From an uncultured bacterium (lineage in GTDB: Bacteria; Patescibacteriota; Minisyncoccia; Phycocordibacterales; UBA918): DNA of 5,630 nucleotides. Below, one piece after another: positions 1 to 5,129 of the stretch. Both the position numbers and the translations under genes were made by a program. Under the pieces are notes generated by a model, which was given only the letters and a program-made list of their open reading frames with translations, ran no database searches and was not told the origin of the DNA. Within the stretch, counting starts at the first letter, position 1; every line of letters begins with the position of its first letter. The stretch is taken from contig CAIMDH010000099.1 of NCBI GenBank assembly GCA_903839715.1, forward strand, positions 1 to 5,630, written 5' to 3'.

Positions 1-75
1 TGGGATAATTTATTTTTAGTACGCAATTCTTTGATAATTTTTTGCATAAAGATAGTCATATAACTAAGTATAGGT

Positions 76-102
76 GTATATGTAAAAAAGTCAAACATAT
101 AC
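76..102. repeat. 8-base inverted repeat
   Basis: GTATATGT (76-83) is repeated exactly in inverted form as ACATATAC (95-102), around an 11-base A-rich spacer. It abuts the 16-base palindrome at 103-118 with no gap. There is no T-run after it, so it does not look like an intrinsic terminator. It could be a protein-binding site, or the remains of an element end. Confidence 0.5.
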
Positions 103-118
103 TGTCGAATATTCGACA
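103..118. promoter_or_regulatory. 16-base perfect palindrome, possible operator
   Basis: TGTCGAATATTCGACA is its own reverse complement over all 16 bases, with no spacer. Palindromes of this length and form usually bind a dimeric regulator. The CGAA/TTCG half-sites faintly resemble Gram-positive LexA boxes, but the spacing differs, so I do not assign it. No intact gene starts close by within the window: the nearest minus-strand gene ends at 286, and the plus-strand remnant has no start codon. Confidence 0.4.
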
Positions 119-285
119 ACCGTCTCCACCAAACGGATTCTACTTTGATCCAAGTGGATACCATCATTGAAAACAAAGACCTAATCAAACCTTTCCTGTA
201 TTCCAAAATCCCACAAAAACTCACTAAGAAAAATCTAGTAATGTTTAATGAATATATTGCAATTAAATAAACTTAAATACGATCT

Positions 286-570
286 TTATATTAAGACTTC
301 CCTAATCAAATAGAGCGTAGCAAGGTTTTGGAGGATAAGGAGCGGGATGCCTACTTGGAAGTACCATTTGCGGGTTTTGTGGCGGAGGAGGAGCATTCCA
401 GCGTAGACACCGACACTACCGAAGATAGTAGCCATGAAGAAGATTAATCCTTCAGAGATACGCTCGGTGCCGCCGCCACGAATCGACTTCCGTTTGTCAT
501 TTGCCATAACGAGGAATGTGAAGATGTTGATGGCAGCTAGAATGCCTATGAATAAGTGTTCGGTGGTCAT
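286..570 (-). CDS. DUF1294 family small membrane protein
   Basis: This 94-residue protein of unknown function matches the DUF1294 pattern. A hydrophobic N-terminal segment (about 5-22) is followed by a short basic loop with NDKRKS (24-29) and an RISE motif (37-40). A second membrane span (about 42-62) contains the GSVG turn (51-54), then comes RHKTRK (63-68), which is characteristic of the family, and a third span (about 72-92). The length is typical of the family, whose biochemical role is not known. It starts 18 bases after the stop of the upstream abi gene and has no clear Shine-Dalgarno site, so it is probably transcribed with abi. A TAAAAT sequence overlapping the end of abi could give it a promoter of its own. 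I see no convincing terminator after its TAA. Confidence 0.85.
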   Translation of the reverse strand: MTTEHLFIGILAAINIFTFLVMANDKRKSIRGGGTERISEGLIFFMATIFGSVGVYAGMLLLRHKTRKWYFQVGIPLLILQNLATLYLIREVLI

Positions 571-588
571 GCTAAATTTGCATAGATT

Positions 589-1491
589 TTATCTATTACC
601 CATCTTTTGTAATGACAAAAGTCTACTGTGCCAGTCAACTGGAAATCCCATATTAGATACATCAATACTATGCTCGGTTATAAGTTGATTTAACTTTTCA
701 AGCCACGAAGTAGTTAGATTAACTTCGTTTAATACTATTTGAAGCACAATCAAATGGTTATAAAGACGTTTATCTGTTGTAAAAAACTTAATATATTTCC
801 GATGATCCATGCGCGGAGTAAATACTAGTTCGCGATTCCATAAACGGGTATGGTGTGCACAATTATTTCGTAATACAGACAGAGCGTGCATCCAGCTCAT
901 AACAAATTGCTCGTCAGAGTAAAAGGTTCGCGCTATAAGATTTTTGTACTCACGCTTTAATGATTTTGAAAACTTTACTGTCTGACCGAACGATAGTATC
1001 TCAACCATAGTCCAAATTGGTGGCAATGTAGGATTACTATATTTTTGCGCATAATGTTGGATACTAATTTCCTTGCTATGTTTGACTTCACCTATAAACA
1101 TCTGTTGTATCTCACTATAAAGAAATTTATCCTTGAATAACCCTGCTGATTGATGAGGATGAGATTGATCAGTCTCAACAGAAAGCATATACGTAACCCT
1201 TGCCTTGAAAGATTTTTCCACTCGCTCTAATAAATCTAGCAGTAAAAAACGAAACTTATTATCAAAAGTATAAATCTTAACAACATCTGAAAATGATGTC
1301 CCTATACGGAAGACGTCATCTACTTGAAAAAATTTAAAGTAGATAGAAAGATGATAGTAATTAACATTTTTTAGCCAGTATTGCAATTCAGTTTCGTCGT
1401 CAATTATCAAGCCTCGTTCACGAAGTCGATTCACCTGCTCGTCAATTGATAGTGGAGGTTTTGTGTATGTTAACAGTATGTTTTCACTCAT
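589..1491 (-). CDS. Abi family protein (AbiD/AbiF-like, Abi_2), HEPN fold
   Basis: This 300-residue protein has the hallmarks of the Abi_2 (AbiD/AbiF) abortive-infection family. The N-terminus has KPPLSIDEQVNRLRERGL (11-28), where the family usually has a K-P-x-L...Q...L..RGL pattern. NVNYYHLSIYFKFF (42-55) fits the Y-x-L-x-x-Y element. The HEPN signature is R208-N209-x3-H213 within LRNNCAHHTRLWNR (207-220), and the C-terminus has MGFPVDW (281-287). HEPN proteins with RNxxxH are generally metal-independent ribonucleases; in this family they are thought to act on cell or phage RNA during infection, but no substrate can be read from sequence. The length is full. The ATG has no Shine-Dalgarno site but lies 11 bases after a TAAAAT box. 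The coding sequence is visibly richer in A and T than metK, which may mean it was acquired separately. No antitoxin gene is adjacent; its only close neighbour is the DUF1294 gene downstream. Confidence 0.9.
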   Translation of the reverse strand: MSENILLTYTKPPLSIDEQVNRLRERGLIIDDETELQYWLKNVNYYHLSIYFKFFQVDDVFRIGTSFSDVVKIYTFDNKFRFLLLDLLERVEKSFKARVTYMLSVETDQSHPHQSAGLFKDKFLYSEIQQMFIGEVKHSKEISIQHYAQKYSNPTLPPIWTMVEILSFGQTVKFSKSLKREYKNLIARTFYSDEQFVMSWMHALSVLRNNCAHHTRLWNRELVFTPRMDHRKYIKFFTTDKRLYNHLIVLQIVLNEVNLTTSWLEKLNQLITEHSIDVSNMGFPVDWHSRLLSLQKMGNR

Positions 1492-1502
1492 AAACTTACG
1501 TT

Positions 1503-1531
1503 ATTTTACCATCTTTATTCTGTTGATTACA
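1503..1531 (-). promoter_or_regulatory. candidate promoter of the abi gene
   Basis: On the minus strand, TAAAAT (1508-1503) is a good -10 box, and TGTAAT (1531-1526) is a weak -35 at a 17-base spacing. The -10 ends 11 bases before the ATG at 1491, so the 5' leader would be only a few bases long. The -35 match is poor, hence the modest confidence. Confidence 0.4.
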
Positions 1532-1575
1532 TAGGTTGCAATTTACAATAGTAGTAGTAGAGTATATATATCAAC

Positions 1576-1613
1576 ACCCGCCGCGCCTCTGCTTGCAAGC
1601 GAACCCGGCGGGT
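1576..1613. repeat. GC-rich hairpin in the metK-abi gap
   Basis: ACCCGCCG (1576-1583) pairs exactly with CGGCGGGT (1606-1613). The loop contains the 10-base palindrome GCTTGCAAGC (1591-1600). It is far richer in G and C than the surrounding sequence. Read on the plus strand it is followed by TTTGTGT, a weak terminator tail; on the minus strand there is no T-run. It may be a second terminator or an RNA element upstream of abi. Confidence 0.5.
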
Positions 1614-1676
1614 TTGTGTATCTACTATTATCCTAGTTTACATTTCAAGGCCGCCTTTAATAATGTTCAAGTATTG

Positions 1677-1713
1677 AAATGGGGTGTCGACCGTTTGGTC
1701 GACACCCCATTTT
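1677..1713 (-). terminator. intrinsic terminator after metK
   Basis: A perfect 16-base stem, AAATGGGGTGTCGACC (1677-1692) with GGTCGACACCCCATTT (1697-1712), encloses a 4-base loop. It lies about 30 bases past the metK stop codon. On the minus strand the U-tract is short (ATTTC), but the stem is very stable, and metK is the only gene running into it. The structure is symmetric and could also stop plus-strand transcripts. Confidence 0.8.
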
Positions 1714-1743
1714 GCATTAACACCCACTAAATTTTGATCATTA

Positions 1744-2742
1744 TTATTGGGTACAATCCCAAGCAAAGTCATTGCCGAAGTGGCCGTAGCGGGCTGTTTC
1801 TCCGAACTGGGGTTTTTGGAGATTAAGTTGTTCGATGATGGCGCGCGGACGAAGATCGTAGCCAGTTACCTCTTCTTCATGTCCGTCGATGCTGACTGTA
1901 GCCATGAGAGGCTCCGCCAGACCAATAGCATAGGCAAGGTGTACGTAGACTTCGCTTGCGCCATACTTCTTGAGGTAATCGACAGCTACTTTTCTGGCCA
2001 TGTAGGCAGCACTGCGGTCGACCTTGGTTGCATCTTTACCGGAGAAGCAGCCACCACCGAGTGGAATATGTGGGCCGTAGTTGTCGACAGCGAGTTTGCG
2101 ACCAGTGAGGCCAGTATCAGCTTCAAAACCGCCGACTGTCCATGAGCCATTGGGGTTTTGGAGCCAGATGTCATTGATGTCGCTAATGCTTTCATGAAGG
2201 AGGGGTATGAGCTCGCAATTGACGGCCTCTGTTAGGCGCACATCGGTCATATCACCGCTTTGGCAGAGGGAGGTCAGGATTTGGACCACCTTGCCGTCCT
2301 TGAGGGTTACTTGCGCCTTACCGTCATGCTTACCCATAGCTTTGGTGAGTGTGCGGGAGAGCACTACCTCGAGTGGTAGGAGTTCTTTGGTGGCGTTAGT
2401 GGCGTAGCCAACCATAATGCCCTGGTCGCCTGCGCCGTCTTGGTCGACACCGTTACCGATTTCGGTACTTTGCTCAACGACATTGAGTGTAATACCGATA
2501 GGGGCACTGTATCCTAGGCTCGCATACACTTCTTTGGCAATTGCCCGGAGGTTTACTTGAGCACGAGTGGTGAGTTCACCAGTGATAGTAATCAGTCCGT
2601 GCCCACCCATGGTCTCGATGGCAGCCCGTGTCTTCGGGTCTTGTGCTAGACAGGCATCGAGAATGGCGTCACTAATCTGGTCGCACACCTTATCTGGGTG
2701 TGATGGAGTAACTGATTCAGCGGTTCGATATTGAGTCTTCAT
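1744..2742 (-). CDS. metK: S-adenosylmethionine synthetase (methionine adenosyltransferase), short form
   Basis: It makes S-adenosylmethionine from methionine and ATP, releasing phosphate and diphosphate, in the cytoplasm. The methyl donor serves RNA, DNA and protein methylation. All the signature elements are present: HPDK (15-18) of the ATP site, GAGDQG (103-108), DGKAQVT (140-146) carrying the lysine that contacts phosphate, DTGLTGRK (209-216), the P-loop-like GGGCFSGKD (229-237) followed by KVDRSAAY (240-247), and YGHFG (319-323). At 332 residues it is about 50 shorter than the usual 380-400. The losses are in the loop before DGKAQVT and in the C-terminal tail, which ends about 10 residues after YGHFG; no catalytic motif is missing, so it should be active. 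It is a single-gene unit with a SAM-I riboswitch and terminator in its leader and a strong hairpin after its stop. The ATG has no strong Shine-Dalgarno site; the start is chosen because KTQYRTAESV aligns with the normal N-terminus. Confidence 0.97.
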   Translation of the reverse strand: MKTQYRTAESVTPSHPDKVCDQISDAILDACLAQDPKTRAAIETMGGHGLITITGELTTRAQVNLRAIAKEVYASLGYSAPIGITLNVVEQSTEIGNGVDQDGAGDQGIMVGYATNATKELLPLEVVLSRTLTKAMGKHDGKAQVTLKDGKVVQILTSLCQSGDMTDVRLTEAVNCELIPLLHESISDINDIWLQNPNGSWTVGGFEADTGLTGRKLAVDNYGPHIPLGGGCFSGKDATKVDRSAAYMARKVAVDYLKKYGASEVYVHLAYAIGLAEPLMATVSIDGHEEEVTGYDLRPRAIIEQLNLQKPQFGETARYGHFGNDFAWDCTQ

Positions 2743-2757
2743 AGCTATGTGTATTTT

Positions 2758-2795
2758 AAAAATAAAAACAATCTCAAACGAAAGAGATTGTTTTT
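2758..2795 (-). terminator. SAM-responsive terminator in the metK leader
   Basis: On the minus strand, AAAAACAATCTC (2795-2784) pairs perfectly with GAGATTGTTTTT (2775-2764) around an 8-base loop and runs into a T-rich tract. It lies 7 bases after the aptamer and about 20 bases before the metK ATG, where an S-box expression platform is expected. The 3' strand of aptamer helix P1 (AAAGATT, 2810-2804) can pair with AATCTCTTT (2789-2781) in the terminator's 5' arm and loop, leaving a two-base bulge. That gives a plausible antiterminator when SAM is absent (inference). Confidence 0.85.
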
Positions 2796-2802
2796 ACACA
2801 AT

Positions 2803-2896
2803 GAATCTTTCCCTTGACGGGCTGGATGAAGCACTTTGCTATCGCAAGTTGCTGGACGACTTGGCGGGCCAGAACCCTATTCGCCTCTCTTGATTC
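2803..2896 (-). promoter_or_regulatory. SAM-I (S-box) riboswitch aptamer controlling metK
   Basis: The minus strand shows the conserved S-box landmarks in order. P1 is formed by GAATC (2896-2892) and GATTC (2807-2803). AAGAGAGG follows P1 at once, as in known S-boxes, and then TCTGGCCC, the P2/kink-turn segment. CAGCAAC precedes the small P3 hairpin (CTTGC, GATA loop, GCAAAG). GTGCTTCATCC corresponds to the family's GGUGCCAAUUCC-like strand. A CCC/GGG P4 stem is followed by GGGAAAGAT leading into P1. In this class, SAM binding stabilises P1 and lets the downstream terminator form, so abundant SAM represses metK. The length of about 94 nt is at the short end for the class. The assignment is by motif recognition without a covariance search. 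Confidence 0.92.
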
Positions 2897-2913
2897 GTAT
2901 GAAATTGTCAGCT

Positions 2914-2919
2914 TGTATA
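2914..2919 (-). promoter_or_regulatory. candidate -10 box for the metK leader
   Basis: TATACA on the minus strand would start transcription near 2907, about ten bases before P1 of the riboswitch, which is where an S-box transcript should begin. I find no good -35 match at 16-18 bases upstream, so this rests on position and the -10 alone. Confidence 0.35.
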
Positions 2920-2963
2920 ACTAAGCAGTTTCCAATTTAGTTACAGGTATCTTATTTGTTAGT

Positions 2964-3857
2964 TTACCAGTCTCGACCTGGTACATTAGTAGCAATTTTC
3001 CAGTCTCCTTTTTCTTGAAAGGCTTCTATGGTTTGTCGCTTGGCTTTATTCATTAGGTTTGAATATGAGGTAGACATTTTTTTGGCATAGTCTTTGAGTA
3101 AGATAATTGACCCACCCTCGAGGTACGCCAGACGCTTATGGTAGCTCTTGGTTAGTGCCCGACCAATAATCTCTTCCATAGTTAATGTTGCTTGTTTTTG
3201 GTCATACGCCTTAAAGGCTTCGTAGTAGCGAGTTCTGTCAGTAAAAGAAATATTGATCGGTACGTAGCCTTCACGGAGGAGGATGTAGTTATTCAGCACT
3301 CGGCCGATACGTCCATTACCATCACAAAAGGGATGAATATGCTCAAACTCTAGATGAAAGTTTGCTAGTTTAGAAACGATATGCGACTCGGTATCTGATT
3401 CATACTTAGTTAGTAGATCAGTAATGAGCTGAGGTACTTCTGCGGGTGAAGGAGCGATGTATGAGTCAACTCGAACCCACTCATTATTTTTACGAAAACG
3501 TCCAGCAATAGCTTCATCGATATTTCCGATTAACATTTTATGCAGGAGCAGTATCACGTCACGGTTCAGTTTTTGCTGTGAAGCTTTGGTTTCAACGTAA
3601 TACATTACACGCGCCAAATTCTTCGCTTCATAAATTTCACGAGTAGTGACAAACCGCTCTAGGTCAATTTCTAAAAGAATTTTCTCAGTTTCTTCCAACG
3701 ACAAAGTACTGTTCTCGATGGCATTTGAGTTATAGACATTCTCTGAGATCTCAGCTTCGTTGATAGTCTGCACCAAAGACTCTTTGCCGGGTAAAGATTG
3801 ATAGAACCGCTGACGCAGTTTTGGAATAGTATTGAAAGTGTTGGATATTCGTGACAT
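2964..3857 (-). CDS. Fic family protein, class II, with C-terminal helix-turn-helix-like domain
   Basis: Fic proteins transfer AMP (sometimes other groups) from a nucleotide to hydroxyl side chains of target proteins. The catalytic motif HPFCDGNGRIGR (175-186) is a complete HxFx(D/E)GNGRxxR. The upstream GRFRKNNEWVR and DSYIAPSPAEVP stretch (119-142) matches the flap that positions targets. SNAIEN (44-49) fits the inhibitory (S/T)xxxE(G/N) helix, with Glu48 expected to block ATP binding; its N-terminal location makes this a class II, self-inhibited Fic. Residues 249-290 (ILLKDYAKKMSTSYSNLMNK, then IEAF and GDWKI) resemble an excisionase/MerR-like helix-turn-helix, a domain also appended to some characterised class II Fic proteins. 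Length (297 residues) is normal. No Shine-Dalgarno site is present, and the ATG lies 8 bases after a TATAAT. The promoter sits in a striking inverted repeat, suggesting autoregulation (inference). No antitoxin gene is needed or seen. Confidence 0.95.
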   Translation of the reverse strand: MSRISNTFNTIPKLRQRFYQSLPGKESLVQTINEAEISENVYNSNAIENSTLSLEETEKILLEIDLERFVTTREIYEAKNLARVMYYVETKASQQKLNRDVILLLHKMLIGNIDEAIAGRFRKNNEWVRVDSYIAPSPAEVPQLITDLLTKYESDTESHIVSKLANFHLEFEHIHPFCDGNGRIGRVLNNYILLREGYVPINISFTDRTRYYEAFKAYDQKQATLTMEEIIGRALTKSYHKRLAYLEGGSIILLKDYAKKMSTSYSNLMNKAKRQTIEAFQEKGDWKIATNVPGRDW

Positions 3858-3865
3858 TTGTTAAT

Positions 3866-3888
3866 ATTATACACTTTTCACGATTATA
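3866..3888 (-). promoter_or_regulatory. two overlapping -10 boxes for fic
   Basis: The minus strand has two perfect TATAAT hexamers, at 3888-3883 and 3871-3866. The second ends 8 bases before the fic ATG, so transcription from it would start at or next to the start codon. Upstream of it, TTGCTA lies at a 15-base spacing, a partial -35. The first gives a leader of roughly 18 bases with no Shine-Dalgarno site. The first hexamer is part of the inverted repeat at 3875-3907, so a bound regulator would cover it. Confidence 0.55.
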
Positions 3889-3938
3889 GCAAGTATAATC
3901 GTGAAAAATGACTGAAATTTGTGTTTTTTCACGATTAT
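3875..3938. promoter_or_regulatory. three-copy operator-like repeat at the fic promoter
   Basis: TTTTCACGATTATA (3875-3888) is followed after five bases (GCAAG) by its exact inverse TATAATCGTGAAAA (3894-3907). A third copy, TTTTTCACGATTAT, lies at 3925-3938 in the same orientation as the first. No T-run follows the hairpin on the minus strand, so it is not a terminator for the HAD gene upstream. The copies cover the fic promoter and reach to within 12 bases of the HAD stop codon. The arrangement, a palindrome plus an extra half-site, is typical of an operator bound by a dimer with a second, cooperative site. Confidence 0.7.
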
Positions 3939-3949
3939 GATGTGGTTTC

Positions 3950-4360
3950 TTAGAGTAAGTCGCGAGTGATTTCGATTAGCTGGTTGGGATTTTCAATCAG
4001 ATTTACCTCATAGACTTGCTGGCCTTTGTCGGCCATGGGAAAGCGCTCCCACTCAGCATCACTGATGTCGTTATCAAACCAAATGAACTCACTAGTCCAA
4101 TCGATACCATCGGTTTTGAGCGTGTCCCAGACGGTGGGCTTGATGCGGTCGATGTCTGGATATAGCTCCTCTGGTATGTGCCGCTTCATGATCTCTCGGG
4201 CTCGCTCAGGATTACCGTCACGGCAGTGGGTAGTGAGCCAGTATGTCTCATGTGGACGGAGTGCGTGCAAAAACTCAGCCAGTCCTGCTACAGCTAAATT
4301 TTGGTTGTCCCAATGGTCCTCGTGGAGCATTGTACCGTCTATGTCTAGGTAGATTTTCAT
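3950..4360 (-). CDS. small HAD-superfamily phosphatase-like protein
   Basis: This 136-residue protein has the core of a HAD-fold hydrolase. DIDGT (6-10) is motif I, with Asp6 as nucleophile and Asp8 as acid/base. LTTHC (42-46) ends the strand carrying the motif II threonine. IKP (73-75) is the likely motif III lysine, and WFDNDISD (94-101) is the acidic motif IV that binds magnesium. There is room for only a minimal cap, so the substrate could be a small phosphate ester or a macromolecule end; nothing in the sequence decides this. It resembles the short, uncharacterised HAD proteins annotated as hypothetical phosphatases. The gene lies between mgtC and fic with gaps of 92 bases on both sides and is probably transcribed alone. 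There is no Shine-Dalgarno site within the usual distance. Confidence 0.85.
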   Translation of the reverse strand: MKIYLDIDGTMLHEDHWDNQNLAVAGLAEFLHALRPHETYWLTTHCRDGNPERAREIMKRHIPEELYPDIDRIKPTVWDTLKTDGIDWTSEFIWFDNDISDAEWERFPMADKGQQVYEVNLIENPNQLIEITRDLL

Positions 4361-4368
4361 ATATGTTC

Positions 4369-4374
4369 ATACTA
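4369..4374 (-). promoter_or_regulatory. candidate -10 box of the HAD gene
   Basis: TAGTAT on the minus strand ends 8 bases before the ATG at 4360, the same spacing as for fic and mgtC. The best -35 candidate (TTGAAC) is 20 bases upstream, which is too far for a good promoter, so the call is weak on its own. Confidence 0.35.
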
Positions 4375-4452
4375 CACCTGCTACGTACTACAAGGTTCAA
4401 CTTATACCATTAGGAGTACGGTTACAGAGCTGAATATTGAGGAAAAACTTTT

Positions 4453-4977
4453 CTAGTCACCCCCTGAAGCAACAGCCGATTGATGAGCTGCTCCTGGACC
4501 TGCTTCTTCTACAGTATTGGTAGCAATTAGTGCATTATTTTCTTTTTGATTCTTGTGCTTTACATGCGGAATACGAGGAATCAAAATTGATGCCACAGCT
4601 GCAATGATAGCAATCTGATAATAGCCAAAGCCTATCGCCATTCCAAGGGCGCCAGAAAACCAAAGACTGGCGGCAGTAGTGAGATTTCGAATTGAAGCTC
4701 CATCTTTAATAATTAAGCCAGCACCAAGAAAACCAATACCTGTCACCACCTGTGCAGCTATACGTGATTGAGAGGCGGGATCTACCGTCATCGACATAAA
4801 GGTAAAAAGCATTGCACCACAAATGACAAAGGAGTTTGTGCTGATACCAGCATCCTTTCCTCGTGATTCACGTTCAATACCTATTATCGTTCCCAGAATA
4901 ATGGCGATTGCGAGATCGATTACAAAAGTAATAGTAGTTGGCTCAATTTGTAAGGTGGTGAATATAATTTCAAACAT
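4453..4977 (-). CDS. MgtC/SapB family integral membrane protein
   Basis: Signature segments of the MgtC/SapB family are clear: GIERESRGKDAG (33-44), RIAAQVVTGIGFLGAG (72-87), IIKDG (89-93) and LTTAASLWFSGALGMAIGFG (99-118). About five membrane spans are visible (17-33, 48-64, 76-90, 99-118, 119-134). A hydrophilic tail follows that looks disordered, rich in Lys and Asn and then Ala and Gly. MgtC of Salmonella supports growth at low magnesium and in macrophages by modulating the ATP synthase; family members elsewhere are mostly uncharacterised, so the role here is open. I place the start at the ATG at 4977 (174 residues). The frame extends to a TTG at 5013 (186 residues), but that TTG overlaps a good -35 hexamer and has no Shine-Dalgarno site. 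The gene diverges from the small membrane peptide gene at 5130. Confidence 0.9.
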   Translation of the reverse strand: MFEIIFTTLQIEPTTITFVIDLAIAIILGTIIGIERESRGKDAGISTNSFVICGAMLFTFMSMTVDPASQSRIAAQVVTGIGFLGAGLIIKDGASIRNLTTAASLWFSGALGMAIGFGYYQIAIIAAVASILIPRIPHVKHKNQKENNALIATNTVEEAGPGAAHQSAVASGGD

Positions 4978-4985
4978 AAGTAGAT

Positions 4986-5013
4986 ATACTACATAAAATA
5001 AACAGTGACGCAA
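4986..5013 (-). promoter_or_regulatory. promoter of the mgtC-like gene
   Basis: The minus strand has TTGCGT (5013-5008), a 16-base spacer and TAGTAT (4991-4986). The -10 ends 8 bases before the ATG at 4977, implying a transcript that begins at or next to the start codon. This favours ATG 4977 over TTG 5013 as the true start. Confidence 0.5.
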
Positions 5014-5067
5014 GGAGATTCATCATTTGGTATCAAATTCATTTTATATAAAAACCAAGCTTTTACA

Positions 5068-5096
5068 TTGACTTTTAGCATAAAATGTGCTATTAT
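5068..5096 (+). promoter_or_regulatory. strong sigma70-type promoter
   Basis: TTGACT (5068-5073) and TATTAT (5091-5096) are separated by exactly 17 bases, each one mismatch from consensus. Transcription would start near 5103, giving a leader of about 27 bases that contains the GGAG ribosome-binding site at 5119-5122. It is the best promoter in the window. Confidence 0.85.
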
Positions 5097-5129
5097 TTTG
5101 ATTAGTATAAACTAATTTGGAGAAAACGG

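Larger units (their letters stand above)
64..270 (+). pseudogene. possible start-less coding remnant
   Basis: The frame starting at 64 stays open for 68 codons to a TAA at 268-270. From about position 115 it reads like real protein (DNRLHQTDSTLIQVDTIIEN at the start of that part, ending NEYIAIK). No ATG, GTG or TTG lies near its front: the first candidates are a TTG at 145 and a GTG at 154. The same frame is also open from position 1 to a TAA at 61-63, so this may be a decayed gene with an internal stop, or the 3' end of a gene broken upstream. I do not recognise the family. Against it, the first third overlaps two strong inverted repeats, which is unusual for coding sequence, and the run is short enough to arise by chance. 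Confidence 0.25.

Noticed and set aside
434..688. Plus-strand frame of 84 codons
   Set aside because: It overlaps DUF1294 and the end of abi in antisense and has no supporting signal.
1536..1730. Plus-strand frame of 64 codons in the metK-abi gap
   Set aside because: It runs through two strong hairpins (1576-1613 and 1677-1712), lacks a ribosome-binding site and has no protein-like character.
1747..2145. Open plus-strand frame antisense to metK (also 2207-2407, and 1986-2195 on the minus strand)
   Set aside because: These lie inside metK, whose motifs are unmistakable. They have no ribosome-binding sites and read as low-quality protein.
3875..3907. Inverted repeat as a terminator for the HAD gene
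   Set aside because: No T-run follows the hairpin on the minus strand, the stem is AT-rich, and it contains promoter hexamers; an operator is more likely.
4026..4352. Plus-strand frame of 108 codons, rich in serine
   Set aside because: It is antisense to the HAD gene, whose DxDGT and acidic motifs are clear; the composition is typical of a shadow frame.
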